Assembly (NCBI GenBank): GCA_005885555.1
Contig: VAWN01000023.1
Coordinates: forward strand, 241,662-305,661
From: Actinomycetota bacterium
Lineage (GTDB): Bacteria > Actinomycetota > Actinomycetes > Mycobacteriales > Micromonosporaceae
Direction of reading: 5' to 3'
Length of the DNA: 64,000 nt
Below the pieces are notes generated by a model. It was not told the DNA's origin, searched no databases, and saw nothing but the letters and a program-made list of their open reading frames with translations. Made by a program: the position numbers and the translations under genes. Below, piece by piece: positions 46,995 through 57,612 of this stretch. Each line of letters starts with the position of its first letter. Position 1 is the stretch's first letter.

Positions 46995-47831
46995 TCAGCG
47001 GTGCACCACGGCGACCGGGCAGTGCGCCTGATGCAGCAGCAGGTGCGTCACCGAACCGACCAGCCAGCCGGGTACCCCGCGGTGGCCGTGCTCGCCCGCG
47101 ACGACGAGCTGGGCCTCGGCGGTCGCCTCGACCAGCGCCGGACCGGGCCGCGAGCGCACCACCCGCCGGTGTACCGCGACGTCCGGGTACTTGGCCGGCC
47201 AGCGGGCCAGCGCCTCGTCCAGTACCCGGGACTCCTCGGCCGCCACCTCGTCCGGCTCGTACACCAGCGGCAGCATGTCACCCGGGCCGGACGAGGCCGG
47301 ACCGGTCCACGCGTGCAGGGCCAGCAGTGGCGCGCCGCGCAGCGAGGCCGCCTCGAAGGCGAAGCCGAGCGCGGCGTCGCCCTGCGCCGTACGGGGTACC
47401 CCGACCAGGACGTACCCGGTGGCGTCCGGCTCGCCGCGGGCGACCAGCACCGGGCAGTGCGCGTGACTGGCGACGCTGCGCGCGACCGAGCCCAGCGTCC
47501 GGCCGGCGAGGCTGTCGTGTCCCCGGTGCCCGACCACCAGCAGCGCGGCCCGCTCGGACTCCTCCACGAGGACGGCCGCGGGGTACCCGGGAACGACCTC
47601 GCTGGTGACCTTCGCCGAGTTCCCGGCGCGCTGCAGCGCCTCCCGCACCGCGCGACGGGCCACCTCGTCGGGCGACGCGACGTCCGCCCAGGCGGGGTGC
47701 GACGTCCAGGTGTTGGCGTAGACGAGCCGGACCGGCCGGTTCCGCAGTCCGGCCTCGCGCACGGCGAGGTCCACCGCACGCAGGCCGGCCGGGGAGCCGT
47801 CGATGCCGACCACGATGGGTGCGGTCATCAT
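46995..47831 (-). CDS. Universal stress protein, tandem-domain
   Basis: 278 residues. Domain 1: PIVVGIDGSPAGLRAVDLAV and LLVVGHRGHDSLAGRTLGSV. Domain 2: VLVGVPRTAQGDAALGFAF and LVVAGEHGHRGVPGWLVGSV. It heads the USP - kinase - acyl-CoA synthetase operon and is divergent from the second CBS-BON gene across a DosR-like palindrome. ATG 47831 follows GGAGG at eight bases; ATG 47828 is possible. Confidence 0.93.
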   Translation of the reverse strand: MMTAPIVVGIDGSPAGLRAVDLAVREAGLRNRPVRLVYANTWTSHPAWADVASPDEVARRAVREALQRAGNSAKVTSEVVPGYPAAVLVEESERAALLVVGHRGHDSLAGRTLGSVARSVASHAHCPVLVARGEPDATGYVLVGVPRTAQGDAALGFAFEAASLRGAPLLALHAWTGPASSGPGDMLPLVYEPDEVAAEESRVLDEALARWPAKYPDVAVHRRVVRSRPGPALVEATAEAQLVVAGEHGHRGVPGWLVGSVTHLLLHQAHCPVAVVHR

Positions 47832-47885
47832 CGCGTCAACCTCCTCGGTCGGTTCCAGCGTCGCCGCGACCGCGCGGCGGCGGCA

Positions 47886-47899
47886 GGGCCGGACGGCCC
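47886..47899. promoter_or_regulatory. DosR-like 14-bp palindrome (divergent USP/CBS-BON promoter, copy 2)
   Basis: GGGCCGGACGGCCC fits GGGNC-N4-GNCCC. It is 55 bp before the tandem USP start and 51 bp before the shared promoter element at 47937. In the paralogous region the box is 61 bp before its element, a difference of one DNA helical turn. Confidence 0.5.
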
Positions 47900-47936
47900 C
47901 TTCCCGGGTACCCCGAGGCGTTGGACCCGCCACGGT

Positions 47937-47954
47937 GGGCCGACCAGATCTGGG
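47937..47954 (+). promoter_or_regulatory. Promoter element shared with the first CBS-BON gene
   Basis: GGGCCGACCAGATCTGGG, one base different from the element at 33571 and at the same distance (49 bases) from the start chosen for the gene. Conservation across otherwise diverged intergenic DNA suggests a functional promoter part. Confidence 0.5.
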
Positions 47955-47985
47955 CGCGCCGTTTCCGGTGCGCTGCCATGGATCC

Positions 47986-48675
47986 ATGATGCGTTGGTAT
48001 GTCGGCGACGTGATGACACGTGACGTGGTGAGCGTGGCGCCGACGGCGGGGTACAAGGAGATCGCGGACCTGATGGTCCGCCGGTCGATCAGCGCGGTAC
48101 CGGTGGTGGACGCGCAACGGCAGGTGCTCGGTGTGGTCTCCGAGGCCGACCTGCTGGCCAAGCTGGAGTACGCCGACCGGGTACCGCGGCACCCGCTGAC
48201 CGCCCGCCGGATGCGCAGCGGGCAGCAGAAGGCCGCCGGGGACACCGCGGCGGAGCTGATGACGAGGCCGGCGGTCACGGTACCGGCGACCGAGACGGTG
48301 ACCGGCGCGGCCCGGTTGATGGACGCGGCGCGGGTCAAGCGGATGCCCGTGGTGGACGACGGCGGCCGGCTGATCGGCATCGTCTCCCGCCGCGACCTGG
48401 TCCGCATGTACACCCGGCCGGACGCGCAGCTGCGTGCCTCGGTCGCGGAGGGTGTGCTCCGGTCGCTGTGGATCGACCCGGCGGCGTTGCACATCACGGT
48501 ACGGGCCGGCATCGTCACGCTCTCCGGTCGGGTGGACCGGCGCAGCCTGGCCGGGATCGTGGTCGCCTTCACCCGGGCGATCCCCGGCGTCGTGGACGTG
48601 GTCGACCAGCTGTCCTGGGAGGTCGACGACGGTACGGACGACAACCGGTACCATCCGGGCTTCGCCCGCAGCTGA
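47986..48675 (+). CDS. CBS-pair plus BON domain protein (copy 2)
   Basis: 229 residues. CBS motifs VGDVMTRDVVSVAPTAGY and ELMTRPAVTVPATETV, then the BON domain (LHITVRAGIVTLSGRVDRRS). A paralogue of the protein at 33620. The start at 47986 keeps the same spacing to the shared promoter element; ATG at 47989 is equally plausible. It is followed after 93 bp by the kinase-like gene on the same strand. Confidence 0.93.
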   Translation: MMRWYVGDVMTRDVVSVAPTAGYKEIADLMVRRSISAVPVVDAQRQVLGVVSEADLLAKLEYADRVPRHPLTARRMRSGQQKAAGDTAAELMTRPAVTVPATETVTGAARLMDAARVKRMPVVDDGGRLIGIVSRRDLVRMYTRPDAQLRASVAEGVLRSLWIDPAALHITVRAGIVTLSGRVDRRSLAGIVVAFTRAIPGVVDVVDQLSWEVDDGTDDNRYHPGFARS

Positions 48676-48768
48676 CAGGGGGAGTAGGCCCCAGGGGTGG
48701 CGCATGGCAAAATAAGCCCAGGCAGCACAAATACGGCCACGCGCGGCGTCCCGGGAGGTGGCCAGGGG

Positions 48769-50127
48769 ATGCGTCCGATCGACGATGGTCCGGCGCAGCC
48801 GCGCCCCGGGTCCCGCGAGTACACCGAACCGGGCTTCGTCCACGCGGCGCGGCTGGAGCTCGACGAGCTTCTCGAACAGCTCATCAGCAGAGCGCGTGAC
48901 GTGCAGGCCGCCCGGGGCCGGCTGCGCGGGCTGCTGCGCGCCAACCTGGAGGTGGCCCGGGCGGTCGACCTCGACGAGGTGCTGCGGCACATCCTGGAGG
49001 CCGCCCGTACCCTCGTCGACGCGCGGTTCGCCGCGCTCGGCGTGGTGGAGCAGGGCCGGCTGGTGCGGTTCCTGCATGCGGGGATGGACCCGGCGACCGT
49101 TGCCTCGATCGGGTACCTGCCGGACGGCAAGGGCCTGCTCGGCCGGCTCATCGACTACCCGGAACCGCTGCGGCTGCCGGACATCGCCGGGCACCTGTCG
49201 TCGGTGGGGTTCCCTGAGCGGCATCCGCCGATGCGCTCGTTCCTCGGGGTACCCGTCCGGGTGGGGCAGCGGGTCTTCGGCAACCTGTACCTGACCGACA
49301 AGCAGGGCGCCGACGGGTTCAGCCACGACGACGAGGAGCTGGTACTGGCACTGGCCGGGGCGGCCGGCGTGGCGATCTCGCACGCCGCGCTGTTCGCCGA
49401 GGCGCAGCGCCGGCAGGAGTGGCACGCGGCGATGGTCGCGATGACCACCGCGCTGACCGACGAGGAACCCGCGCGGGGGCTGACCCGGATCGCCCAGCAC
49501 GCCCGGGCCGTGTGCACCGCGGCGGGTACCGCGATCTGCATACCCGCCGAGGAGCCCGACCAGCTTCGGGTGGTGGCCACCGAAGGGTGCTGCGAGCCCT
49601 GGCTCGGTGCGCTGCTCCCGGTCGCCGGCTCGGTACCGGGGGAGGCGCTGACCGGACGCCGGCCGGTCGTGGTCACCGACCCGGCCGCCGATCCGGGTAC
49701 CGCCGGGTGGCTCGGCGCGGCGGCCGGGCCGCTGGTGGCGGTACCCCTGGTGAGCGACCTGGCGGTCAGCGGCGTGCTGCTGGTGTGCCGGTACCCCGAC
49801 GGCGGCCCGTTCGACCGGGTGGAGCTGGAGATGCTGACCGCGTTCGGCATCCAGGCGGCGCTGGCCCTGCAGCTGGCCGAGGCCCGCGCGGACAACGACC
49901 GGCTGCGCCTGGTCGAGGAGCGCCAGCACATCGGCGAGGACCTGCAGCGCCGGGTCGTCCAGCGGCTGTTCCGGCTGGGCCTGGAGCTGCAGGGCGTCGC
50001 CGGGCGTACCACCGACGGCCAGGCCCGGGAGACGATCAGCGCCAAGGTCGAGGAGATCGACGCGGTCATCCGCGAGATCCGCGCCGCCGTGTTCTCCCTG
50101 CGCCCCACCGGCGACCAGTCCGGGTAG
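48769..50127 (+). CDS. DosS/DosT-like GAF sensor without phospho-acceptor His or ATPase domain
   Basis: 452 residues. GAF-A (about 65-210) keeps His152 in [16 protein letters not shown], the haem-ligand position. GAF-B follows (about 235-370). The dimerisation helices are recognisable (DLQRRVVQRLFRLGLELQGV), but Gln393 stands where the kinase has its phospho-acceptor His, and the protein stops about 55 residues later with no HATPase domain. The stop is followed by unrelated sequence, so it ends as a clean short protein. It may sense gas and modulate the true kinase by forming mixed dimers, or be a decaying paralogue. ATG at 48769 follows GGGAGG; a longer frame from GTG 48697 is less likely. 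Confidence 0.85.
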   Translation: MRPIDDGPAQPRPGSREYTEPGFVHAARLELDELLEQLISRARDVQAARGRLRGLLRANLEVARAVDLDEVLRHILEAARTLVDARFAALGVVEQGRLVRFLHAGMDPATVASIGYLPDGKGLLGRLIDYPEPLRLPDIAGHLSSVGFPERHPPMRSFLGVPVRVGQRVFGNLYLTDKQGADGFSHDDEELVLALAGAAGVAISHAALFAEAQRRQEWHAAMVAMTTALTDEEPARGLTRIAQHARAVCTAAGTAICIPAEEPDQLRVVATEGCCEPWLGALLPVAGSVPGEALTGRRPVVVTDPAADPGTAGWLGAAAGPLVAVPLVSDLAVSGVLLVCRYPDGGPFDRVELEMLTAFGIQAALALQLAEARADNDRLRLVEERQHIGEDLQRRVVQRLFRLGLELQGVAGRTTDGQARETISAKVEEIDAVIREIRAAVFSLRPTGDQSG

Positions 50128-50209
50128 GGCGCGCGGGTTCGTCCAACGTTCCGCGCCTGCTCATGATCTGTTCCCCTGCGGTTCCGCCGGCGCCCCGAAC
50201 GTATTGCGG

Positions 50210-50624
50210 GTGTCCGACGGACCCCGAGTCAGCGTCGTCATCCCGACCCGCCTGCGCCCGGCGCTGGTACCGCGTGCCGTGTGCAGCGCGCTGGCGCAGG
50301 CCCTGACCGACATCGAGGTCGTCGTCGTCATCGACGGCCCGGACCCGGACACCCGTGAGGTGCTCGCCGCCATCGCCGATCCGCGGCTGCGCATCGTCGA
50401 GCTGGAGCGGTCCGGCGGCGCACCGGCGGCCCGCAACGTCGGGGTGGACCACGCCCGGGCGGCGTGGACGGCGCTGCTCGACGACGACGACGAGTGGCTG
50501 CCGGAGCCCGGTCCTCGACGTCATCTACGGGTTCGTCGGGTTCAAGGTGCCCACGCTGCCGTCCCCGCCCGGACCACCCCCGGCGCTCGCGCCGGTACCC
50601 ACGGCACCCGACGAGCCCGCCTGA
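50210..50624 (+). pseudogene. Glycosyltransferase family 2 remnant
   Basis: From the GTG at 50210 about 95 codons encode the N-terminal part of a GT2 enzyme: VSVVIPTRLRPALVPRAVCS, EVVVVIDGPDPDTREV, GGAPAARNVGVDHARA and the DxD-like LLDDDDEWLPE. Homology then ends abruptly near 50510. The original frame continues as Arg/Ala-rich nonsense; a second frame has a short sensible tail (VLDVIYGFVGFKVPTLPSPP) ending at 50624, perhaps from another gene. I read this as a truncated gene joined to a foreign 3' end by deletion. Confidence 0.6.
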
Positions 50625-50724
50625 CGGTCGCCCGATTCGGCCCGCTGTCGAAATCCCCGGCGGCGGAAGGTTGCGGCGCGGTCACCTGCCGTAGCGTGGC
50701 GCAGGTCCGCGAGAGGAGCGTGCC

Positions 50725-51222
50725 ATGACCGCGTACCAGCCGATCACCGTCCGGCAGCCGGCGCTGTACGACATCGTGGACGATCCGGTCGCCGTGTCCG
50801 GTGTCGGCACCGGGTTCGAGGGCACGTTCGCCGCCCGGGTCCGCGACGCGCAGGGGCACCAGCTCGGGCAGGTGACGATCCACGCGGGCGGCTCGGGGAT
50901 CTGGGGCAACTTCCAGGTCGGCATCGCGCTGTCCGGGGTACCGGGCACCCCGCAGGGCATGCTCGAGGTCTACGAGGTCTCCGCCGCGGGTGCCGGGGAG
51001 GTCAACAAGGTGACCGTCCTCGTGACGTTCGGCCGGGCCCTGCTCAATCCGTACCACGGGTTCCTGGAGCACACCGTCGCGCAGGGGGAGACGCTGTCCG
51101 CGATCGCCGGCCGGTACTACGGCAACGTCAACCTGTGGCCGCGGGTGTTCGAGGCCAACCGGCACATCCTCCTCGACGCGAACCGGATCTTCATCGGTCA
51201 GGTGCTGCGCATCCCGCAGTGA
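50725..51222 (+). CDS. Gmad2-like domain plus LysM protein
   Basis: 165 residues. The first 95 residues look like the Gmad2 immunoglobulin-like domain (PALYDIVDDPVAVSGVGTGF, GNFQVGIALSGVPG, GMLEVYEVSA), and the last 55 are one LysM motif (HTVAQGETLSAIAGRYYGN, through IFIGQVLRIPQ). LysM binds peptidoglycan or chitin. There is no signal peptide, as in LysM proteins of phage tails and contractile injection systems. ATG at 50725 with GAGAGGAG upstream. Its stop abuts the convergent metallophosphoesterase gene. Confidence 0.85.
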   Translation: MTAYQPITVRQPALYDIVDDPVAVSGVGTGFEGTFAARVRDAQGHQLGQVTIHAGGSGIWGNFQVGIALSGVPGTPQGMLEVYEVSAAGAGEVNKVTVLVTFGRALLNPYHGFLEHTVAQGETLSAIAGRYYGNVNLWPRVFEANRHILLDANRIFIGQVLRIPQ

Positions 51223-54158
<2,936 letters not shown>

Positions 54159-54219
54159 CGATCGGCGATGAGCGGTGGCTTGCCAGTTCTGCGTGGTGAC
54201 GCCCCGGTAGCGCCGCCAA

Positions 54220-54633
54220 TCAGGCGAAGTCGGCCTCGGTCATGCCGTCGGCATGGCCGCCCGGCCACTGGACCAGCTCGATCCGGTAGCCGTCCGGGTC
54301 GGTGAGCCAACTGGTCCGCGGCCCGTCCGCGCCGCCGGGAAGCCCGGGCGACTCGGCCACGACCCCCTTGCCGGCGAGGTCGGCGAGGGTCGCGTCCAGC
54401 GACTCGACCTGGACGACGAGGTGGTTGATGCCGGTACCGAGGTCGACCGGCCCCCGCGCCGGGTCGTGGACCAGTTCGATGGTGACGAAGTCGTCGCCCG
54501 GCAGCCGGAGCATCGTCAGGCGGCCGAACGGCGTGCCCTCGACGGTACCGACAACCGCGTAGCCGACGGCGGTGTAGAACCCGAGCGACCGCGCCAGATC
54601 GCTGACCCGCAGGCCGACGTGCAGGGTACGCAT
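54220..54633 (-). CDS. VOC-family (glyoxalase/bleomycin resistance-like) protein
   Basis: 137 residues: two beta-alpha-beta-beta-beta units (HVGLRVSDLARSLGFYTAVG; NHLVVQVESLDATLADL), with DGYRIELVQWPGG at the end carrying the metal-site Glu. Could be a lactoylglutathione-lyase-like or resistance/dioxygenase-type enzyme; not decided. ATG 54633 chosen, with AGGGTGA before it. Confidence 0.9.
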   Translation of the reverse strand: MRTLHVGLRVSDLARSLGFYTAVGYAVVGTVEGTPFGRLTMLRLPGDDFVTIELVHDPARGPVDLGTGINHLVVQVESLDATLADLAGKGVVAESPGLPGGADGPRTSWLTDPDGYRIELVQWPGGHADGMTEADFA

Positions 54634-54749
54634 GACGGTCACCCTAGACGGTCAGCGCATTCAAGGTTTCCTGCAGGTTCGGTGCAGGCCGGGTGGTGAG
54701 GCTTGCCTGGCTGGTGAAGTCAATCAACGAGGCCCAGGGAGGTTCTGGT

Positions 54750-55643
54750 ATGCGTATACGCGTGTTTCGACCCGGCCGCCGGCGGGGTGGGTGTACCGCG
54801 GTCATGGCGGTGTTCGCGTTGTCGGTCGGTACGGTCGTGACCGGTCTTGCGGTCACCGCCGAGCCGGCGTCGGCCAGTCTGGCCGGTGCGGTACTGGCCG
54901 CGCCGGTGACGAGCAACTACGACTCGGTGCAGAGTAAGACGGCGACGGTGACGTGTCCGGCCGGTACCACGGTGGTCGGCCCGGGCGGCGACATTTTCAA
55001 CGGGGGCGGGAAGGTGGCGCTGGAGCAGCTGCTGCCCGATGTCAGCGCCGGCACGGTTCAGGTGACCGCGAAGGAGACCGACGCCAAGGCCGGTGACTGA
55101 AGCGTGACGGCCAGGTCGGTGTGTGCGCCGGCGCCGGCGGGTCTGGTCCGGGTGGGGGTCACCAGTGTGAGCAACTCGTCGAACAAGGCGGTGACGGTCA
55201 ACTGCCCGACCAACAAGACCGCGTTGGGTATCGGGTACGACGTCTTCAACGGCTGGGGTGAGGTTCTGGTCAACCAGGTGGTGCCCAACGGTGGGCCTGG
55301 TGTGGCGTCCACCTCGGTGACGATCAGCGCCTACGAGGACGACGCCTATGCGGCAAGCTGGCAGCTCAAGGGTTACCTCGTCTGTGCCGATCCGATCGCC
55401 GGCCAGCAGGTGATCCGCGGCACGGTGCTCAGCACGTCGGCCGGTCCGGCCGCGGTCAACGCGACCTGCCCCACCGGGCAGACGGCCACCGGGGGCAGCG
55501 CCTCGATCGCGCCGGTCACCTCCGGCATGGAAGGCGAGTACGCGGTCGACAGCGTCCTGCCGTTCGACCTGACCGCCGGAACTTCGGTGCCCGACAACGT
55601 TCAGGCCATCGCCTACCAGGAGGACCCGTACCCCGACTCCTGA
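54750..55643 (+). pseudogene. Secreted repeat protein gene interrupted by an in-frame TGA
   Basis: ATG at 54750 with AGGGAGG upstream. A signal peptide (basic start, hydrophobic stretch, ending EPASASL) leads to a secreted protein with about three related units of about 90 residues: VTCPAGTTVVGPGGDIFNGG, VNCPTNKTALGIGYDVFNGW, NATCPTGQTATGGSASI. At 55098-55100 the frame has TGA, and coding sense continues in the same frame to 55643. The second unit has a Trp at the equivalent place (AYAASWQLKGYLVC against KAGD-stop-SVTARSVC), so TGG to TGA is the likely change. Either a recent nonsense mutation, a sequencing error or readthrough. Confidence 0.75.
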
Positions 55644-55688
55644 TGGCTCACCTCGCAGGTGCTGTGCACCTGACCGACCGTGCACACA

Positions 55689-55720
55689 CAGCTGGGGTGA
55701 CCCACCGGCCACCCCAGCTG
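55689..55720. terminator. Perfect hairpin between convergent genes
   Basis: Arms CAGCTGGGGTG (55689-55699) and its exact complement (55710-55720) with a 10-base loop. It lies between the secreted-protein pseudogene and the convergent LuxR regulator gene and can end transcripts from both sides. Confidence 0.85.
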
Positions 55721-55750
55721 GCGTTCGGGGCGACCGAGAATCTGGCGGCG

Positions 55751-56395
55751 TTACGCGGCGGGCTCCACCGATCCCCGCGTCGCCGGGTGGGTGTCCGAAC
55801 TTCTGCCGATGTGTCCGAGCAGGGCGGCCCGGGTCAGTTCGGCCTTGTTGCCGACCCCGAGCTTGGCGCGGATGCGCTTGACGTATGTGTCGACGGTGTG
55901 CGGGCTGATGCCGAGCCGGGTGGCGATCTGTCCATGGGTCAGGCCGCGTGCGATCTGGCGGAGCACCTGCTCCTCACGCTCGGAGAGGTGATGGCTGAAC
56001 ATGTCGTGACGCTCGACGGCGGGTTCCGGCGCGGGCTCCGGCGCGGTGAAGTACGCCCCGGACGCGATCGCCCGCACAGCCCTGATCATGTGCTCCCCGG
56101 ACTCGCACTTGCTGATCACACCCGATGCTCCCGCTCGCAGGTAGCCGCTGCCGCCGTCGGCCATCTCGTTGTGCAGCACCAGGACCGCCGTGCAGGTGGC
56201 GGTCTCGGTGATGTGCGAGAGGTCGTCCGGCGGGGAGAGGGCGTCGACGTCGATCAGTACCGCATCAGCGAGCCAGGACGGCTGCTGGCTGGGCGAGTGT
56301 CTGATGGCAACTACTTTGATCCCGGCATTGGTGAGCGTGTGCACGAGACCTATTCGGAAGATGGGTGAGCTGACAAGAATATCGGTCCGGATCAT
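55751..56395 (-). CDS. LuxR-family response regulator with atypical receiver
   Basis: 214 residues. The C-terminal LuxR domain is standard ([40 protein letters not shown]). The N-terminal receiver is degenerate: [12 protein letters not shown] replaces the usual DDH acidic pocket, though LIDVDA and the Lys in GVISKCESG remain. It may work without phosphorylation. It borders the biosynthetic genes and is divergent from the SDR gene, so a pathway-specific regulator is plausible (inference). Confidence 0.88.
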   Translation of the reverse strand: MIRTDILVSSPIFRIGLVHTLTNAGIKVVAIRHSPSQQPSWLADAVLIDVDALSPPDDLSHITETATCTAVLVLHNEMADGGSGYLRAGASGVISKCESGEHMIRAVRAIASGAYFTAPEPAPEPAVERHDMFSHHLSEREEQVLRQIARGLTHGQIATRLGISPHTVDTYVKRIRAKLGVGNKAELTRAALLGHIGRSSDTHPATRGSVEPAA

Positions 56396-56719
56396 TCCGC
56401 CCCGCCAATCGTGGTCGTACCGCTATGTCTACGTCAGACCGTGTGATCAACCGGCTAGGGTGCGCCCCCTCTCGCTCGACCGCATGCTCGTACCACCGCT
56501 GGCTCGGTCAGCCAGAGACATTGAAGAGGATTCTTTGATCAACCCGTGCCGACCCTAGCAGCCTGTTTCTGGCGCACACCGGTCCCCGGAAGAGGGGACG
56601 ATGAACAGGTGGGGCGGGGTGTTGACACCCGCCGAGAGTCGCATCAATCGGGGACGTGTCCGGCTGCGACGGGCACCCGAGCATGATCTTAACACGTTAC
56701 CCGGGGACGAGGCAGGTAT
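56396..56719. other. Intergenic region of 324 bp before the biosynthetic genes
   Basis: Less GC-rich than its surroundings. It holds a short inverted repeat (GTCCCC/GGGGAC, 56582-56599) and two widely spaced complementary octamers (GCTAGGGT near 56453 and ACCCTAGC near 56553). Both are possible operator parts for the LuxR regulator. A short open frame starting at ATG 56601 overlaps the SDR in another frame and looks non-coding. Confidence 0.45.
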
Positions 56720-57550
56720 GTGTGTCCACTTAGGACTTCCGGCACGACACCGGCGCAGCGGCTGCGTACCCGCTACCGAGGGGATGGGTTCGTCCTGCGT
56801 GGGGTCGAGCACGACGAGATCGCCGCAGCCGGTCGACGTGGCGGTGGGCCGGCCGGCCGGGTGGCGCTGGTCAGTGGCGGCAACCGCGGTCTCGGCCTGC
56901 GGATCGTGGGTTCGCTCGCCGAACGGGGGATGCGCGTCGTCCTCGGTAGCCGGTCGGTGCGCAACGGCCAGGTCGCGATCGAGCTGTTGGGCGATCTCGC
57001 CGGTCGGGTAGCGGTACGCCAGTTGGACGTCACGGATGCCGCCAGCGTGGCGCGGCTGGCGTCCTGGCTGGACCGGCGGCTCGGCGGCTGCGACGTGCTC
57101 GTGAACAACTGCGCCGTCCTGTTCGACGACGACGGGGACACGGCGGCCAGGGTCGACCCGGACGTCGTGTCGCGCACGCTGCAGACCAACCTGATCGGCA
57201 CGTGGCGGCTCACCCAGGCCATCGTGCCGCTGATGCGGGAGCGGCGGTACGGGCGGATCGTCAACATCTCCAGCGGCCTGGGCAGCCTCACCTCGATGCG
57301 TCAGGGACTGCCGGCATACCGGGTCTCGAAGACCGCGGTCAATGCGCTGACCCGGGTGCTCGCCGACGAGCTGGCCGACGACGGCATCCTGGTCAACGCC
57401 TGCTGCCCGGGTCCGGCGCGTCTCGAGTTGCGGGAGAGTCCGTTGATCGAGGCGTCCGTGTCGGTGGACACGCCGGTGTGGCTGGCCACCCTGCCCGACG
57501 ACGGACCGACCGGCGGTTTCTACCGTGACCGGTCATCCCTGCCGTGGTGA
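56720..57550 (+). CDS. Short-chain dehydrogenase/reductase
   Basis: Up to 276 residues. Cofactor motif VALVSGGNRGLGLRI (TGxxxGxG type), LVNNCAV (NNAG equivalent), catalytic Ser in VNISSGLG and YRVSK. The conserved fold begins only near residue 47, so the start is unclear: GTG at 56720 has a GAGGCAGG-like site, GTG at 56861 would give a minimal SDR. Likely reduces or oxidises a ketone or alcohol of the cluster product. The MppO/VioC-like gene follows by about 60 bases. Confidence 0.85.
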   Translation: MCPLRTSGTTPAQRLRTRYRGDGFVLRGVEHDEIAAAGRRGGGPAGRVALVSGGNRGLGLRIVGSLAERGMRVVLGSRSVRNGQVAIELLGDLAGRVAVRQLDVTDAASVARLASWLDRRLGGCDVLVNNCAVLFDDDGDTAARVDPDVVSRTLQTNLIGTWRLTQAIVPLMRERRYGRIVNISSGLGSLTSMRQGLPAYRVSKTAVNALTRVLADELADDGILVNACCPGPARLELRESPLIEASVSVDTPVWLATLPDDGPTGGFYRDRSSLPW

Positions 57551-57588
57551 CCCAATCTGTCCCTCCTTACGGGGACCGATGGGAAACG

Positions 57589-57609
57589 CCGAAGGTACCT
57601 AACCTTCGG
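57589..57609. promoter_or_regulatory. 8-bp inverted repeat just before the MppO-like gene
   Basis: CCGAAGGT-ACCTA-ACCTTCGG, perfect arms with a five-base spacer, ending three bases before the GTG at 57613. Candidate operator or a small hairpin over the translation start. Confidence 0.5.
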
Positions 57610-57612
57610 ATT

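Noticed and set aside
48697..48768. GTG at 48697 as start of the kinase-like protein
   Set aside because: The extra 24 residues are low complexity and lack a ribosome binding site; ATG 48769 has GGGAGG.
56601..57011. 136-codon frame before and inside the SDR gene
   Set aside because: No recognisable domain, overlaps the SDR in a different frame, and codon pattern is poor.
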